A DNA stretch of 64,000 bases from Cyanodermella asteris (Eukaryota; Ascomycota; Lecanoromycetes; Ostropales; Stictidaceae): assembly GCA_900618795.1 (NCBI GenBank), contig UYJD01000003.1, positions 590,585 through 654,584 of the forward strand, in the 5' to 3' direction. A model generated the notes under the pieces. That model was not told the DNA's origin and searched no databases. It worked only from the letters and a program-made list of their open reading frames with translations. Numbering within the stretch: the stretch's first letter is position 1; each line of letters opens with the position of its first letter. The translations under genes were made by a program, and so were the position numbers. Shown in pieces: positions 32,169 through 44,640 of this stretch.

Positions 32169-35100
32169 ACAGAGTGTGGTGAAATTTGCTGGAGGCGGCT
32201 CGAATGGATCGTGCTCCATGGCCAGAACGCGGAGGGGAGGGACGAAGTAATTCTTTGCCGTCTCGGCGTCTTCGTGGTGGGTTGGAAGGACTTGTATGGC
32301 TTGGTCGTGATTGGGGCTCTTAACACGACGTGATCGTCTCTCGATGAACCGTTTCTGCGGCGCTACGTTCGCGTTTCGCCGATGCGGCTCGAAGGTGTAT
32401 TTCGATTTTTGATTACATGACCTGTTGGGGGGTGTATGTGACGGACTTGGGGAGGTCTATGCAGTTGGGTGGCGACTTCTAGGTCTCCGTTCGGGTCGAA
32501 GTGACGCATCCAAGACCAAAACAAAACGTGGACAGATTCTTGGAGACGAAATTTTTTAACAACATTCAAGATCTTCCGTAGGGGAACAGATAGAAAAGAA
32601 ACTAACAAGGTAAACATGTGCAGGGATCGGATCTCATTGTCCACAAAGACGGCTTACGTGAAATCGCGAACGGGGAATATGCATCGGATGATCACAGGAA
32701 TTTGGTGGATTGGAATGGTGTAGCTGGGGCATCAACGTGTGAGACATGCGTAAACTTGGCTCGAAGGCGGTCGGCGGTTGTTGGCCTGCAGCTCATTTCC
32801 AGCCGGTCGGGTCGAACTTTCAGGTACTGACATATATCGTCCTCGTCGTTCGAGAGAGTAATGATCCTCGATCAGGGGCCGGACGGCTCAAAGTATCCGA
32901 TACGGTCCCTTTCGTTAACCTCAGCGGCTCGTATGTAAAGATCAAACAAGTTGTAAAAGTAGCCATGCAACAGAACGATTCGGAAGTATTAGTCCATAGA
33001 CCCTGAATGGCCGACGACGAGCCCCACAACCTGTAGCTCTGAGATATGCCAGCGTAAAAAAATAATAATACTATGCCCAGAGACTTTTTAGAGGTTTTAG
33101 AAGTTGTTCCGGTCTCTCACCTGCAACAAGGGGGCCAAATAGAACATCATCATCACACCTCTGCCGTTGTTTCGCTTGCGGCCGGCTTCTGTTCTACTCC
33201 CGGGCCCGCGGCTGGAACCGCAAGACTGCGTCCCGGGGCACAGACGGGAGAGAGAAACTTGCGTTTGCATCATGCGCCCGCCCGTGATTCTTCTCTTCTC
33301 GAAGCTGATCCCAAAGGGACTAAAAGCAAAGAGTAATGTGGTCGATGGCTGCACGAGGTACGAAGGAAAGGGACGGGTGGTTACCGGCCACCCTGTTCGT
33401 CCGCGGCTGGGGTTGAGATGCTGTCGCATGTTTCCCGGTGACCGCGGTTCAGACAGCCTCCCAGAAGATTGTGGCTTCGTAAGTCACGATCCATTTGTTG
33501 GAGTCAAAAGGCGAGAATGAGAATATTGCATGTCCGACTTGCACGTACATACGACAGCTTTCCTTTGTGGCGTGATCGTTCGGCTATTGGAGCAAAAGTG
33601 GGCGCGTCTGGTAGGCGGATGATGGGACACGGATGCTGGGAGGTGGTCGTCATGAAAACTTGGGGTTCGATGACGGACGGGAAGAGAGTATTTCTGGATC
33701 CATCGTCGCATTCAACATTTGGGGCGCAAGCCTTCAAAGGGCGACGCGTGGGTACGAAGTTCGCCGCCGGAAGCGAGGGAGCCAGTAGTGGCCGTCTCAC
33801 GAGCCTCCGCAGCAGAAAAGAATCGCGCTAGATGGTGGTTGTCCCGTGCAGATTAGTTACGCGTCGATGATGTCTCTGGCAGGGAATAATGAGGAGGTAG
33901 GATGTACCAGACTAGCACGGCAAAAGTGGTGTGGTTGTACAATCTGGATTTTGGGTCGGAAATACTTGCGAGGAGGATTCGAGTTGATAGCTTGGGATGA
34001 GAGTTGCATGCATGAAGACAGCTTGAGCTCTGGCCTTCTGGCCGAGCTGCTGGGGCAGCTTTGTGACAGGTTGACATTTGACATCCTTCAAGTGCCATCT
34101 TCGCGCACTCGACTATTGCTACTCTATGGTCTTTGCTGACAGCACGCCGTAGCGTGTCCGTGGTGGAGTTGCTTGACGTCTGGGGGAGTGTCGGGGTCTG
34201 CGAATCGAGATCCGTCAGTTACGCATGAAAAAAGAGCCTGTACAACAGTGATACAAATTATGACGCTGTCCACAACGTGTGAACGGGCGGCCTGTTGGAG
34301 AAAACCCAAAGCCTCGATGCGGTACCTGCTTCGTTCCGTGGCTAAAAAGGCGTGTGTACATGGCGTCAAAAAGGGCTTGATGCCTTGCCCCTGACCACGT
34401 GCAATTAACCTCACTTCACCTCCTCAACTGGTGAGTTGAAGCCGAATACGTAAACTTGCTCAGCAACATCCAACCATGCCAACCCGCTTCTGCATCCTTC
34501 GCACGCCTTACTCAATAAGGAGTATTGCAATCATTGGCTGCTGCTCAACCTTATTGTTCATATTGATCGCATGTTGTTTGCGGCGTCGCCGCACCAGCTA
34601 GGAGAGCGTGACTCTGGTACGGAGGTACACCCAGCGGTTAGTGCTACGATGAATTTATGTACCGGCGCCACGTACACTAGCCTGCACTCTGTTTGTGCTT
34701 TTGCCTCCCGCTGCAGCCATGAGCCAACGTTCGTCAAACAAATGAAGAAGCAAGAATCCACAAAGTTTGAAGCCAATCCAAGTCGCCTGCAATGGTCTGG
34801 CCCCTGAACTTGCACCAATCGCGTGCTAGCACTTCCTTTGGTTCTGCACGGCATACAAGTCCAGTCTCGAGTCGCGGCAAGGTCTTCTGACGCGGTGTTT
34901 CAGGGTTCTGCTTGCGTCTTCATCTAAATCTGATGTTTCTCTGGCCTGCTGTTCGACACAAGACTTGTCCTCGCACCGTGCAAAGGGTTGCAGTCTCCAA
35001 ATTGTCCTTCTGGGTCTACTTTTACTTGTAACCGTGTTCGTATACAGCTCGACAGCAACTGTTCGCCATAAAGCATGCTTGCCTCACGGGCCGTCTCAGT

Positions 35101-36703
35101 CAGAGCATTGACAGCGCACATGGCCGCCACGATCTCGTTTCGTGATTTGGTCCTCTTCCCGCCCGTCCCGTAAAGCCCGTTGGTGCATGTAATAGTGTGG
35201 ACTTGGCAAGTGGGCAGGTCAACGGCCGCGGATGGCGTGTGATGGTGGAAAATCAATATTCTAATTGTGCTAATAAGTGAAGTGCCAGACCGCTCTCAAG
35301 CGGTAGATAGCCATCAAAATGTCTGTAATTTGGCGAGCATTACTGTCGGGTTACGCAGCCTGTGGAAGCCGAGCCGTTGTATCCTTCACGCTAAGAGCGG
35401 GCCTGATATTGCGAGATTTTACACCGCCAAAGTGTATCTCTGTTCCCTGGCTTTGATGGGTGATACTTCGTTCCTCAAGTTTTGCCTCAAATCATGTGGC
35501 AGCGGAGCTGTCGACCAAGAGCTCACAGTGCGTAGGATTTGTGGGCTTACCACTCTGCTGCCCCAAGGTTGAGTTTAGTCCTGGATCTGCTTGGAGCCTG
35601 GAGGCATCCACGGCTTCATCCGCGGCGGTCTTGTTGCCTCACCTTGCAACATTATATAACAAGTCCTTTCAACGGCGCCTCAGACTTCTCAAAAGAAAAT
35701 ACAACCCTTGGCTGCACGCAAAGGAGTACGCCCACATTGTCGGTGAAGGTCATCATATGTAGCTGGCCATTTGTGTTTCGGGCTGAGCCGCCGCCGCTAC
35801 CACCGATTGGTGTTTCGGCCTACAGTGCAGGGGAAAGTATGCCTATGTGTGCCGCTGTGCAAGCCGAGAAACGGGTACTGAATCCGAAAGAGACGGCCGA
35901 GATTGGAATGTCACTACCGTGTTGGGGCAGAATAACGACGGTGAGCCTGAATTGTGAGCGTGAGCTCAGACATGACGCTTGCTCGACAGGTCATTACGGC
36001 TCTCGTCCAGAGGGGGTGCGAGGAGGCATGTGGAGGCAGGAGCGTTACGGGGCCGGATCTCAGAATAGATGTCATCTGCAGGCTGGACAGGCGCAGTTAT
36101 GCGAGCCAGTGAGTTGAAGAGACAGGATCCGAGGAATCGGGAACATCATTCCATGGCACGCGCATGTGTCACGCGAACGGCCATGTTTCATGTAGTGAAA
36201 AAACAAAGTTCTGAATGTCTTCCGATTGAGCCGTCGATCAGTTGGTTGGGGGTCGGAGGGCCCGGTTCGCAGACCGGCTCGGCCATCGTAATATGTCCAC
36301 TATGGCCAGCCTGTTCGTGATAGACTTCTCCTCACTAGGCAGCAACACAATCCGCGAGCTTGCAAGATTGCGAGACAGTACCTAGTGTCTCCTTCGGAAT
36401 GAAAAGAACTTTTACCTACCAAGATATACCAAGTCTCTTGTTGAGCAGGCGCGTCTGTGAAAGGACTCTCCCGAGATGTATATTGTCTGTAAGCCAAGAG
36501 AAGCAAGTTGTAAAAAGTGACCCCCCTTCGATGTAGAAACCTCGGAACGAAAAGCTACCAGGAAAGAAGTTTTCTGACGCAATCCAAGCGCTGCGGCTGA
36601 AATCCTACAAGTCAGCTTTTGCAATCCTCGCATTCAAGTCGAGAAGACCACAGAGAAAAAAAACCGAAAAAAAAAACCTAGAGGGACAAAACACGACATC
36701 TGC

Positions 36704-36728
36704 NNNNNNNNNNNNNNNNNNNNNNNNN
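36704..36728. other. Assembly gap (25 Ns)
   Basis: Twenty-five unknown bases follow a homopolymer-rich A tract (about 36655-36678). The true gap length and content are unknown. Confidence 0.99.
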
Positions 36729-37589
36729 CACTGCTCCCATTTTATGCTGACTCTTCGGCGAGCAAAGAATTGATGGGTAACATTTGTACGATTTGCCTGT
36801 CCTCACCAAATGCAGCAAAATTGATCGGACATACCTAGATTTCACAGGCGATAAGCTCGAAACATGAAACCCACCACCCTTTTTTTCCCTCCCCATTCGC
36901 TGCCTAAAAGCATCGGGCAGCAAAAGGCGAAGCGGGAGAGGTAACCGTGCCGCTGGTGCCATCGTCACGAGATCCGAAAAAGCCACGACGCTGACGACGG
37001 CGTCATCAATCAACGAGTCCAGGCTGTGAGGCGTGAGAAGAAGCGTCAGGAAAGACGACGCTGGCGAAACCTGGTGTCGAAGTCGCAACCACGGAACGCG
37101 GGTTCAGACACTGCTACCTACCTATGCACGAAATGCTGCATGTCTCGGTGGTTTGCAAGGGTGTTCGCCCGGTCCGTGCGTCTCCACCTCGCGCGCGCTG
37201 TGTGGCAGCTTCACCAATCTGAGTGATATTGGTCTTTGATTTGCCTTTGATCCTCTAAGACAGGTTTACGGATTCTTGCCTGCCCCCCCGCACGTCTTTT
37301 TGTCGCTACAAACCCCACCGAACTTACAAAAGCTTACGTGTAAGCCGGAGCTCTGGCACGTGTCTATTGAACGGTACGAAACCGGAGTGGCTGGTAAAAG
37401 GTAGTATTGGTATGCTCAATTCAAATCGCAGTGCTCGACTAAGCGAGCTGGTATCAAGCAGAGAACGCCTGCAAAGTCTTGTCTAGGTCTTCTATATGAT
37501 CGCAAGCATTAAAACTCCATTTTTGAAACCTGTTCCTCGAAAACCTCCCATATACAAGTCAAATGATAAGTCTCGTTTGGTTTATCGTT

Positions 37590-39377
37590 CTATGATGGTG
37601 GCACCCAACGCATTTCGTGATATACATGTTGTGGGTGTCCATTGGCTTCATAAGGGCCGGTGCGCATCGTTTGCGGCGCTGTTGCCATGGGATGCACGTG
37701 TGCCGCCTGACCGGGTGGATCTTGGGGTCCTCCCCGATGATCTGACCTCTGGTAGACGTAATGGCTGTTGGCGTGTTGCGGAGTCGGCGCACTCGTTGGA
37801 TGGTGAGGGGACGACTGTTGGTGATGCTGACGGCCCTGCTGCTGCTCCTGCTGGCCAGGACGATGCTGCGAGCTTCCTCTCTGGTCAGGCTCATAGCCGC
37901 TGATACGCCTTCTTAGGATTCGTCCATCATCACTGCCACGGTCGCCGCTCTCCTGATAGTCAGCACCGCTGCTGCTAGGGCTTCTCCCTCCTTCGCGGCT
38001 GCTGGTCAAGCTGCCCTGGCGGTTGCGATCGCTGAGTGAGCCGGGCGAAGGCATCCTCGGCACTAGCATGGCACGCGCGCTTTCATTTTTGTAGACCAAA
38101 TCCTTGAAATAGTCCCTCTCGAGTCGGTAAAAGTCCTTGTCTTCGCTGAGCTCCCGGACCTTGTCCTCGAGTTTGGAGATTGTAGTTGCCGACTCCTTCT
38201 CCTTCTCTTTTCGGCGTTGGCGGAAACGGGCGCTAGCTCCTGCATTTCTCTTGCGCTTTTCATCGGCTATCTTTGAAGCCGTGTTGACATCCATCGGAAC
38301 TTGGATAGGCCCGTGATCTGTGTCAAGAATCATGTGGTAGGACGCCCCTCGTTGCACCACGGTATGATGGCCGGGTGATGGAAATTGGCCTTGGTGTTGC
38401 ATCTGTTGAGGGCCCGGTGGCTGCTGTGGCATCGGACCATTGTGCGGCGGACCTTGACCGTGATACAATGCTTGTGATCCATGATGCGCAACAGAAGAGA
38501 ATTGGGACCTTGGTGAACCCTGCGCTGTGCTAGGTTGTCCGTATGACGCGTACGAAGCGTACGACGGTGCCGGACTTCCTGTTCGAGAGCCATGTGCGCT
38601 CATTGGGTCGCTTTCCCTTCTTGGTATCGGAGCGGGCCCTGGTGGTAGTTGCTGTGGAAAAGGATATCCAGATTTCAGATGGTATGGCTGGCTCGTAGGT
38701 GCGGGAGGTCCAGCAGATAGAGGAGGCCCAGAACCGATCATGGGGAGAAATGGAGACTTGACCGCATCAATGGTGCCAGTAGGACTTGACAGTGTTGGAG
38801 CGGCCATAAGGTGCGAGCGGTGCGAGGTGCCACTTCCATATCCAGGATGTGACGGCGTGAGACGTTCGCTGGATGCATTGTGAGACAGCGAAATCGGTGG
38901 TAGAGGCTGATGAGTGCCGATGTCTGGAGTCGGGGGCTTCGATCCGTTGTCGGGGCCTCCGGCTGGATTTAGGATATGGTGCATTTTGTGACCCTCAGTG
39001 GACGACATGCTTCCTTCTCGGGACAAGACCGGAAACCCCGCCGAAACTGCCGATTGTGGCTCGCCCGTAGTTCTGGGGAGCTCGCCTGGAGGCACGATGG
39101 GAGGTAGAGCTGGTCCATGCCGAGCATTGATCGGACTCTGGTTATTCGAATGTGAAGGAGTTGATGCACTTTGTGGTGACATCGACGAGCCTTTCAAAGA
39201 ACCCGAATGATCTCGTTTCCTCCTCGAAGATTCCAATACGTTCTGTTCTACCGTCGGGTAATCCAAGGTCTTGCCCCGGTCGCGGCGTGAATGTTCGAGA
39301 GAGAGGTTGAACTGGCTGATTCGGTCTTCGAGTGTCGAAGAAGTGTAGGGACCAGGAAATTCGACCGAGGGCAGCAC
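37590..39377 (-). CDS. bZIP transcription factor
   Basis: A single open frame of about 595 codons. A bZIP domain lies at about residues 370-430: the basic region KRKRNAGASARFRQRRKEKE carries the family N-x2-A-S-x-R-F-R signature, then SKLEDKVRELSEDKDF forms the zipper. The rest is disordered and rich in Pro, Gly, Ser, Gln and His. I infer a nuclear DNA-binding regulator; the specific orthologue is not certain. The start is unresolved: the frame opens at a GTG (39377), its first ATG is at 39182, and no ATG occurs upstream on this strand until about 40025. So either translation starts at 39182 or a distant first exon exists. The coordinates given include the coding-like region before the first ATG. 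Confidence 0.85.
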   Translation of the reverse strand: MLPSVEFPGPYTSSTLEDRISQFNLSLEHSRRDRGKTLDYPTVEQNVLESSRRKRDHSGSLKGSSMSPQSASTPSHSNNQSPINARHGPALPPIVPPGELPRTTGEPQSAVSAGFPVLSREGSMSSTEGHKMHHILNPAGGPDNGSKPPTPDIGTHQPLPPISLSHNASSERLTPSHPGYGSGTSHRSHLMAAPTLSSPTGTIDAVKSPFLPMIGSGPPLSAGPPAPTSQPYHLKSGYPFPQQLPPGPAPIPRRESDPMSAHGSRTGSPAPSYASYASYGQPSTAQGSPRSQFSSVAHHGSQALYHGQGPPHNGPMPQQPPGPQQMQHQGQFPSPGHHTVVQRGASYHMILDTDHGPIQVPMDVNTASKIADEKRKRNAGASARFRQRRKEKEKESATTISKLEDKVRELSEDKDFYRLERDYFKDLVYKNESARAMLVPRMPSPGSLSDRNRQGSLTSSREGGRSPSSSGADYQESGDRGSDDGRILRRRISGYEPDQRGSSQHRPGQQEQQQGRQHHQQSSPHHPTSAPTPQHANSHYVYQRSDHRGGPQDPPGQAAHVHPMATAPQTMRTGPYEANGHPQHVYHEMRWVPPS

Positions 39378-41189
39378 AGGAGGGCGAAACTGTGTGGCGG
39401 CCAGCTTGACGAAGTTTTAGGCGAGACCGTCCACCCACTGAACGGCTCTAGTCGAGGCTTCGAATAAGACAGAAACAAGTGCTGTTGCTCAGACAGTGCC
39501 TTGACGAGACGCAACGCCTGCTTGATAGGAAATCTGCTGGGAAGCCAGATTCGTTCGTGGTTGCGGTTGTGAAAGTATCCAGCGCTACAGGTGGATGCAA
39601 GTAGAGTTGGTAACGTGGAGCAATAGACCCTGGGTGAGTCCCCGGCTGAAGGCCTGTAGAAACTCGAAAGGATGAGTGTCAGCAACAGGGCACCTGTAAA
39701 GTTGGTGCCGGGGTCCGTGGAATAAATGCGTCAACGTGCGGGGGTCAACAGTTCGAAGCTGACAAGGGGGTAACGGTGGCAAGCAGATAAGTAGTAAATG
39801 ATGACTTGAAGGCTCAATGCTCAAGAGTAGCGGCAAGTCGTAGCAGCGAGTGGGCAGGCCGAGCAGGGCAAAGACTCGAGATCGATACAGAGGCAACAAG
39901 GGGCGGGTAGTGTATATCAGCAGTTGAATGGAAAGATAGATCGAAGAGAAACTCTGGCCGGCCAGCAGTAGGAGTTCGGTGGAGGAGAAATATGGGATGC
40001 GGTGAAAGCCCGCGGCAGCAGGAGCATCATGTCAATTCCGCCCATTCGAATTGGCGGCCCAAACCCACGATCGAGGAAAGCAAGCAAGCTCTGACCAGGG
40101 TAGTCTGGAGGCGTATCCTAGCGTCAAGAAACGTACTGCCGGATGTATTCTGGTAATAATTCTCATTGTTTAGACTTTCGACGCACGCATGATGATGAGC
40201 AGGGATGCTGCGGCGTGTCTTCCTGGTCCTCGGCGCTCACCCGTGCACGCTCGTTGCAACCCTGAAGGCGTTACAGGCTTACAGCTTCGCTGCTGACCTG
40301 CCTGACCTGCCTGAGCATCACGGTACTAGTGGTACTCTAGTAGTTACCAGTCACCAGCTCGGTGACAGCGCTAAGGAGCACCTAACGACCGTCGGGACTT
40401 GCGCGCCTTGCCGGCTGCACCATCCCGGGCCATGATGACATGGGCCTCGTCGTCCAGACTTGCGACGTCCCACGCTTCCGGACCACCGTCTGTTGTACCA
40501 TCATTCACTGACAACCGTGGTAAGCTCTGGGGAAGCTCTCCAAAACATCCTGTGCTGTGCCCACGGCCGCTGGCGGAGAGCAACACGCAATCCCATCAAC
40601 CAGACATTGCGGTGCTTGACACGCGAGCAACAGACATTGTTCGGAGCGAGTCGATGGTGTACCTGCCAGAGCGCTGTCTCGCCATCTCAGCGTTGCAACC
40701 CGTGTCGACCTGGCGTTGTTTGTTGGCTGGCGCTCAGCCTTCGAGAGAAGAAGCCATGCCAGGCGAGACGAGACGACCGAATGTGCAGGTGCCCGACCTG
40801 AGCTCTCAATAACCTGTGAACTTGGGCCGGCGTCAATGTCCGCTGTAGAGCCTTGGTACGCGTCCAGAGTAGCCTGCTGCGTGACACGACTGTCCCAGAC
40901 GCAGGTCGCTCATCGCTCGCGAGTGTGCTTCCATAACGCCATCCAACGTATCGGGGAGCCCGGCTTCGAGAGCCGCTTTACCACTTTCAGCCGGGCTTCA
41001 GGCTTGACCAGCTCCCAACCTTAATAGGTCCCGAGCCCGCCGTGCGAGCCTGAGGGCCAAAATAAAGGCTAAAACGCTGGAGCTTTTGTCAAGAACGCAC
41101 CAGTCACAGAGCAGACACATGGACATTGGACCGCCAAACGGGAAATTCGCACCTACAAATGCGTTATAAAAAGTCGCGCAAGCGTTGAA

Positions 41190-41519
41190 ATGCTTATTCG
41201 GCTCGCCGCAGTAGCCGCGGTGGTGGGTAGTGGCCTGGTGGAAACACGTTGTGACAACGGGCTTTGGACCTCTGCTCGATCTGCCGGCGTCTCGCAAGGT
41301 TATACAGCAGATGTCGAGTGCTGGTGCTTCCAGCTGGTGTCGGGGACCAGGCGGTGGATACAAATATTTCTGCACCTGACGAGGTCTATTTCCACGCTAC
41401 GGCCCCTCCGCCCGAAGAACAAGGGGCAACGCAAGCAAGCCATAGAGTTGGTGACAGGGGCATCCCGCGGCTGCACAACGAAATTGCGCGCTCCTCTGCC
41501 TCAGGAGAATGCAAGCTAG
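41190..41519 (+). CDS. Possible small secreted protein (109 residues)
   Basis: An ATG-started frame with a signal-peptide-like N-terminus (MLIRLAAVAAVVGSGLVET) and a TATAAAAA sequence about 25 bases upstream. The remainder has six cysteines and no recognised domain. Other frames are equally open across the same bases, so chance is a real alternative. It would be a small-secreted-protein candidate if transcribed. Confidence 0.2.
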   Translation: MLIRLAAVAAVVGSGLVETRCDNGLWTSARSAGVSQGYTADVECWCFQLVSGTRRWIQIFLHLTRSISTLRPLRPKNKGQRKQAIELVTGASRGCTTKLRAPLPQENAS

Positions 41520-43252
41520 GTCGGTTGGAGGTCAGCGCCAAGGGTGACAGCTGGATCTTCTGAAGCTGCAGTCGAGTCGCAGCGCTTGGAGTAAGTTGCC
41601 CGCCGTCCGAGCTGCGTCAGACTGAGGCGTAATCCTTGCAAGACTCTTGGCCGGGCAAAGCACATACTCGTTCTCTGGCTCCGGATGTTGTGTATGGCGA
41701 CTATCAGACGCCATCTGGCGATGCGTGCGCGCAGAAATGGCGCCGATCCGGGCGTCCAGGCGCAGAAAGCACCGAAGCTTCGTTGGCCCACAGGCAATCG
41801 GATGAAGTATCGCCTGACGCAAGCAGAAGCTGTGACGTTCCATGGTGTGCATCGCTCGCTGACCGCCGTTTTGATGTCGTGGTTGGCCGCGATGCACTAC
41901 TCGCCGAGTTGGGATTGGATGTAATGTTGCGCAGGTTCACAGACTTCATTTGTGCTAACCGTATGCCGCTTGTTTCGGAAGATCATGTACCTGGCGAGCG
42001 AACCAAACATTGTGATCACAGAGAGGGCAAACAGAGTCTGAAACATAGGCATTAAATGCAAGAACAACCGGCATAGTATGATGATAACAGAGAGCAGTGC
42101 AGTACTTCGAAACCGAACATAACATCTTCAGCCCATCGCGTCCTGTGCCGTCTTCGTGCCTAGGAGGTACGGCTGAATCGTCCATTGCCCAACTTAACCC
42201 ACAGCTTCCCTCACGCACCGAACTTGGGTCCGGCTTGACTACCAGCGGGTCCGGAGTTGACCGTCAGCTTACGGCCATCGTCGAGGATGCGATAAGAAGC
42301 CTCAATTGTGGATTGCAGCACGTCCGGTTAGCTCGTACGTTCTCAAAACTTGTGACCTACTGCGATGGCCGCAGCTGAGTGTCCACAATTGGCGCCCATA
42401 CCATGGGCCGCGGACTTTTGCGAAAAGTAAGCTGAGAAGGGTGTTCATGGAATAGCAAGAACATGCATACGAGTCAATGATTAGGCTAAGCTGTGGAGCG
42501 GGCCTCACAACGGTTCCGACCTGTCAACGAACCCAACTGGATGTGCGGTGCCCTTTGAGGGAACAGCAGTGAGAATAGAGAGTAATAGACAGACGTCGGC
42601 CCCCAAGCTATGGTGTGTTCAGCCTGCTCCGTGTTCAGAAAAATTGGCTTGCCCCTTAGAGTAAACTTCGCGCGATGGCGCATTCCCGAATGCTGAGCCA
42701 GTTCTTGGGGTGCTCATCGAATCCGAGCATCTCTCACAAAACTGTTCGTTTCTCCAGTATGGGAAGTCTAAGGACACATAGCCCGTCATGCAAGTACATA
42801 CTGGCGCCCATATGAGTCCCTAACCGTGCACTTTTCTTGCAACGCAGGGTCAAGAGTGGTGCGATGGCTGATTTTAAAATGTGGTGAATAAGTTGTGTCT
42901 GCCCCGCAACACGAAAAGCTCGACTCGCGAAGCTGTTTTCGCGTGCTTTCTTCAAAGTCTGTGCATTAAAAGTATGTCCCAGATCCTGCTTCTATGTCGA
43001 TGTATGCAGTCTGATTAGCCCCCCGACAGAAGCTGTGAGTTCTAGCTGCTGTCCAGCGATGGTGATCATTCCAAGTCGCAACTTTTCCCTCTCTCCACTC
43101 GCCATCTCGCTCGAGAAAACCACTACTTGACGCAGATAAGTGCCAGCAATACCTTCTCACCCTACAGAGGCGTCTCATCGAGGAGATGCAAATAGCGGCT
43201 CCGGGCATGCATTTTCGACCAGTATCCGTGAGGCTGGTCTCATCTGGCCGGC

Positions 43253-43600
43253 TCAACATCTCACTGAAAGGCATCCGAGAAAAGTCAGCTCAGCATCGAT
43301 GAACCGAGACTTCTGTGCTTCTGAAGTGCCGAATGTTCCCAAAATTGTCAGGGCCCTCGATATCAGCAGTGTGACTGCGCGCTCGAATTGTCCAGCGACC
43401 TGATCGACATGCAAACCCGGATCCATAGCGACAAGACGAGGTATAGATGCCGGGCTGCCAAAGTCAATTGAGATGTCTTCGAAACCAAAATCTTCGCAAA
43501 ACATGGCTGCGATTCTGACTAGCGGAACCTCCTTCCTAAGTTTATTTCTGTACGAGCAGCTCTTCGACTTGATGCCAAGTTTGCTCTAAGGTCTCGTTCA
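43253..43600 (-). pseudogene. Coding-like fragment, possible gene remnant
   Basis: A frame of about 110 codons on the minus strand reads like part of a folded protein, with RIAAMFCEDFGFEDISIDFG and TLLISRALTILGTFGTSEAQ segments. It ends at a stop without an obvious 3' exon. A second coding-like frame just upstream (about 43560-43710) is in a different frame, and the two could not be joined by a good intron. I cannot name the family. It could be a decayed gene or a gene with introns I failed to resolve. Confidence 0.25.
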
Positions 43601-44345
43601 TGTCTGTCCCGGGTTCTGCATCGGCTTCCAAGACCAGATCCGCCTCTGTGCTGACCTCAGCGATGCTCACGAGCCTAGGCGGCGCTCTCCTGCGTCGGTA
43701 GTGTTACGTGGCTGGCACAGGGAGCTGACACACTAGGACCTGCATCGGTGAGCCGGTTTCAGCGGACTCAAAACCTGTCCGCCACCAAAGGTCTCGGCTG
43801 AGCGCGATGGTCTGTCTCATACGGTAAAATACGACTTTCACTGATCTGAGATGGATGACTGCTGCATGACATGACTATGATGCGTCCAGAATTGGGTCTG
43901 GCAGAGACAGCTCAGCTTCTTCCCTCGGACATCATCGCTTGCTAGCGCTAATGTATGTAAGCGACATTGAATGGGCCGTATGGCTCGGTCCGAGCTCAGT
44001 CCTCTCGTACCTGCTTGGTCCTGCGTCATCTGGCATGCGAGGTCAGGTGTGAGACAGTGTGGCTTCAGGATCGCAGCTTCGTCCATTTTTGAAAGACCAG
44101 ACAGCCTAGAGAAGTGACACAGAGATGGGAATCGGAGCCCGGCTCGACTACATTCGTAGACGCAATATCAAGGACCTTGGAGCAGGCCACTGGGCCCATT
44201 TGACTTTGACCCGCCTCAAATCCGTCAGAAGATCACAACGACAATCCGGACCAACAGAGTAGAGAAGAACGGGCATGGGAAATACCACCACGACATCAAC
44301 CATGATTTCCACTAACCCAGACAGCTGGAGCTCATCTAGTCTCAC

Positions 44346-44640
44346 CAGGAACCGAGAGCCATCGTTTCCCGTCAAGGAGTCTGCCACCTCTTGCGGGCTG
44401 CCGCAATGAAATTCCGCTGCACGTCAGAAAGACTTTTTTTGTTTACTAAAAGAGCTAAGGGGCTTGAGACAAGTACCGAAAAAGACCTCTCGCAATGCGT
44501 CCTGCAGCGGTCAGAATTGTGTGCTGTGGACATGTGCACGTGCGCGCTATATGAGTACATGTCTCAGCCCGTCCCGGCGGTCCGAAAATGCTCACCATCG
44601 AGGCTGCATCGGGGTGGAGCGGGAATCGGGGACTGAGGCG
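44346..44640 (-). CDS. Splice-consistent exon chain of unknown identity
   Basis: On the minus strand three segments join with good splice signals: one ending at 44596, a 25-nt exon (44501-44477) and one at 44416-44346. Both acceptors are preceded by a CTGAC branch sequence (CTGACCGCTGCAG and CTGACGTGCAG), and the frame is kept. The joined peptide contains DALREVFFAEFHCG and ADSLTGNDGSRFL. Start, 3' end and family are not identified; a GTGAGA donor follows at 44345. This could be the 5' part of a gene that includes the fragments near 43.3-44.1 kb. Confidence 0.22.

Larger units (their letters stand above)
30671..37589. other. Gene-poor stretch of 6.9 kb with assembly gap
   Basis: No recognisable protein gene was found between the kinesin and the bZIP gene, on either strand. 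Many overlapping short frames are open but none carries a domain, a signal peptide with support, or a run of good splice sites. The stretch contains a G-rich cluster near 31.9 kb and an N gap. It may hold UTRs, non-coding transcripts, or a gene too diverged to recognise. Confidence 0.4.

Noticed and set aside
34476-34601. 41-residue frame with a hydrophobic segment
   Set aside because: Too short, with no promoter, splice or homology support; chance is the simpler explanation.
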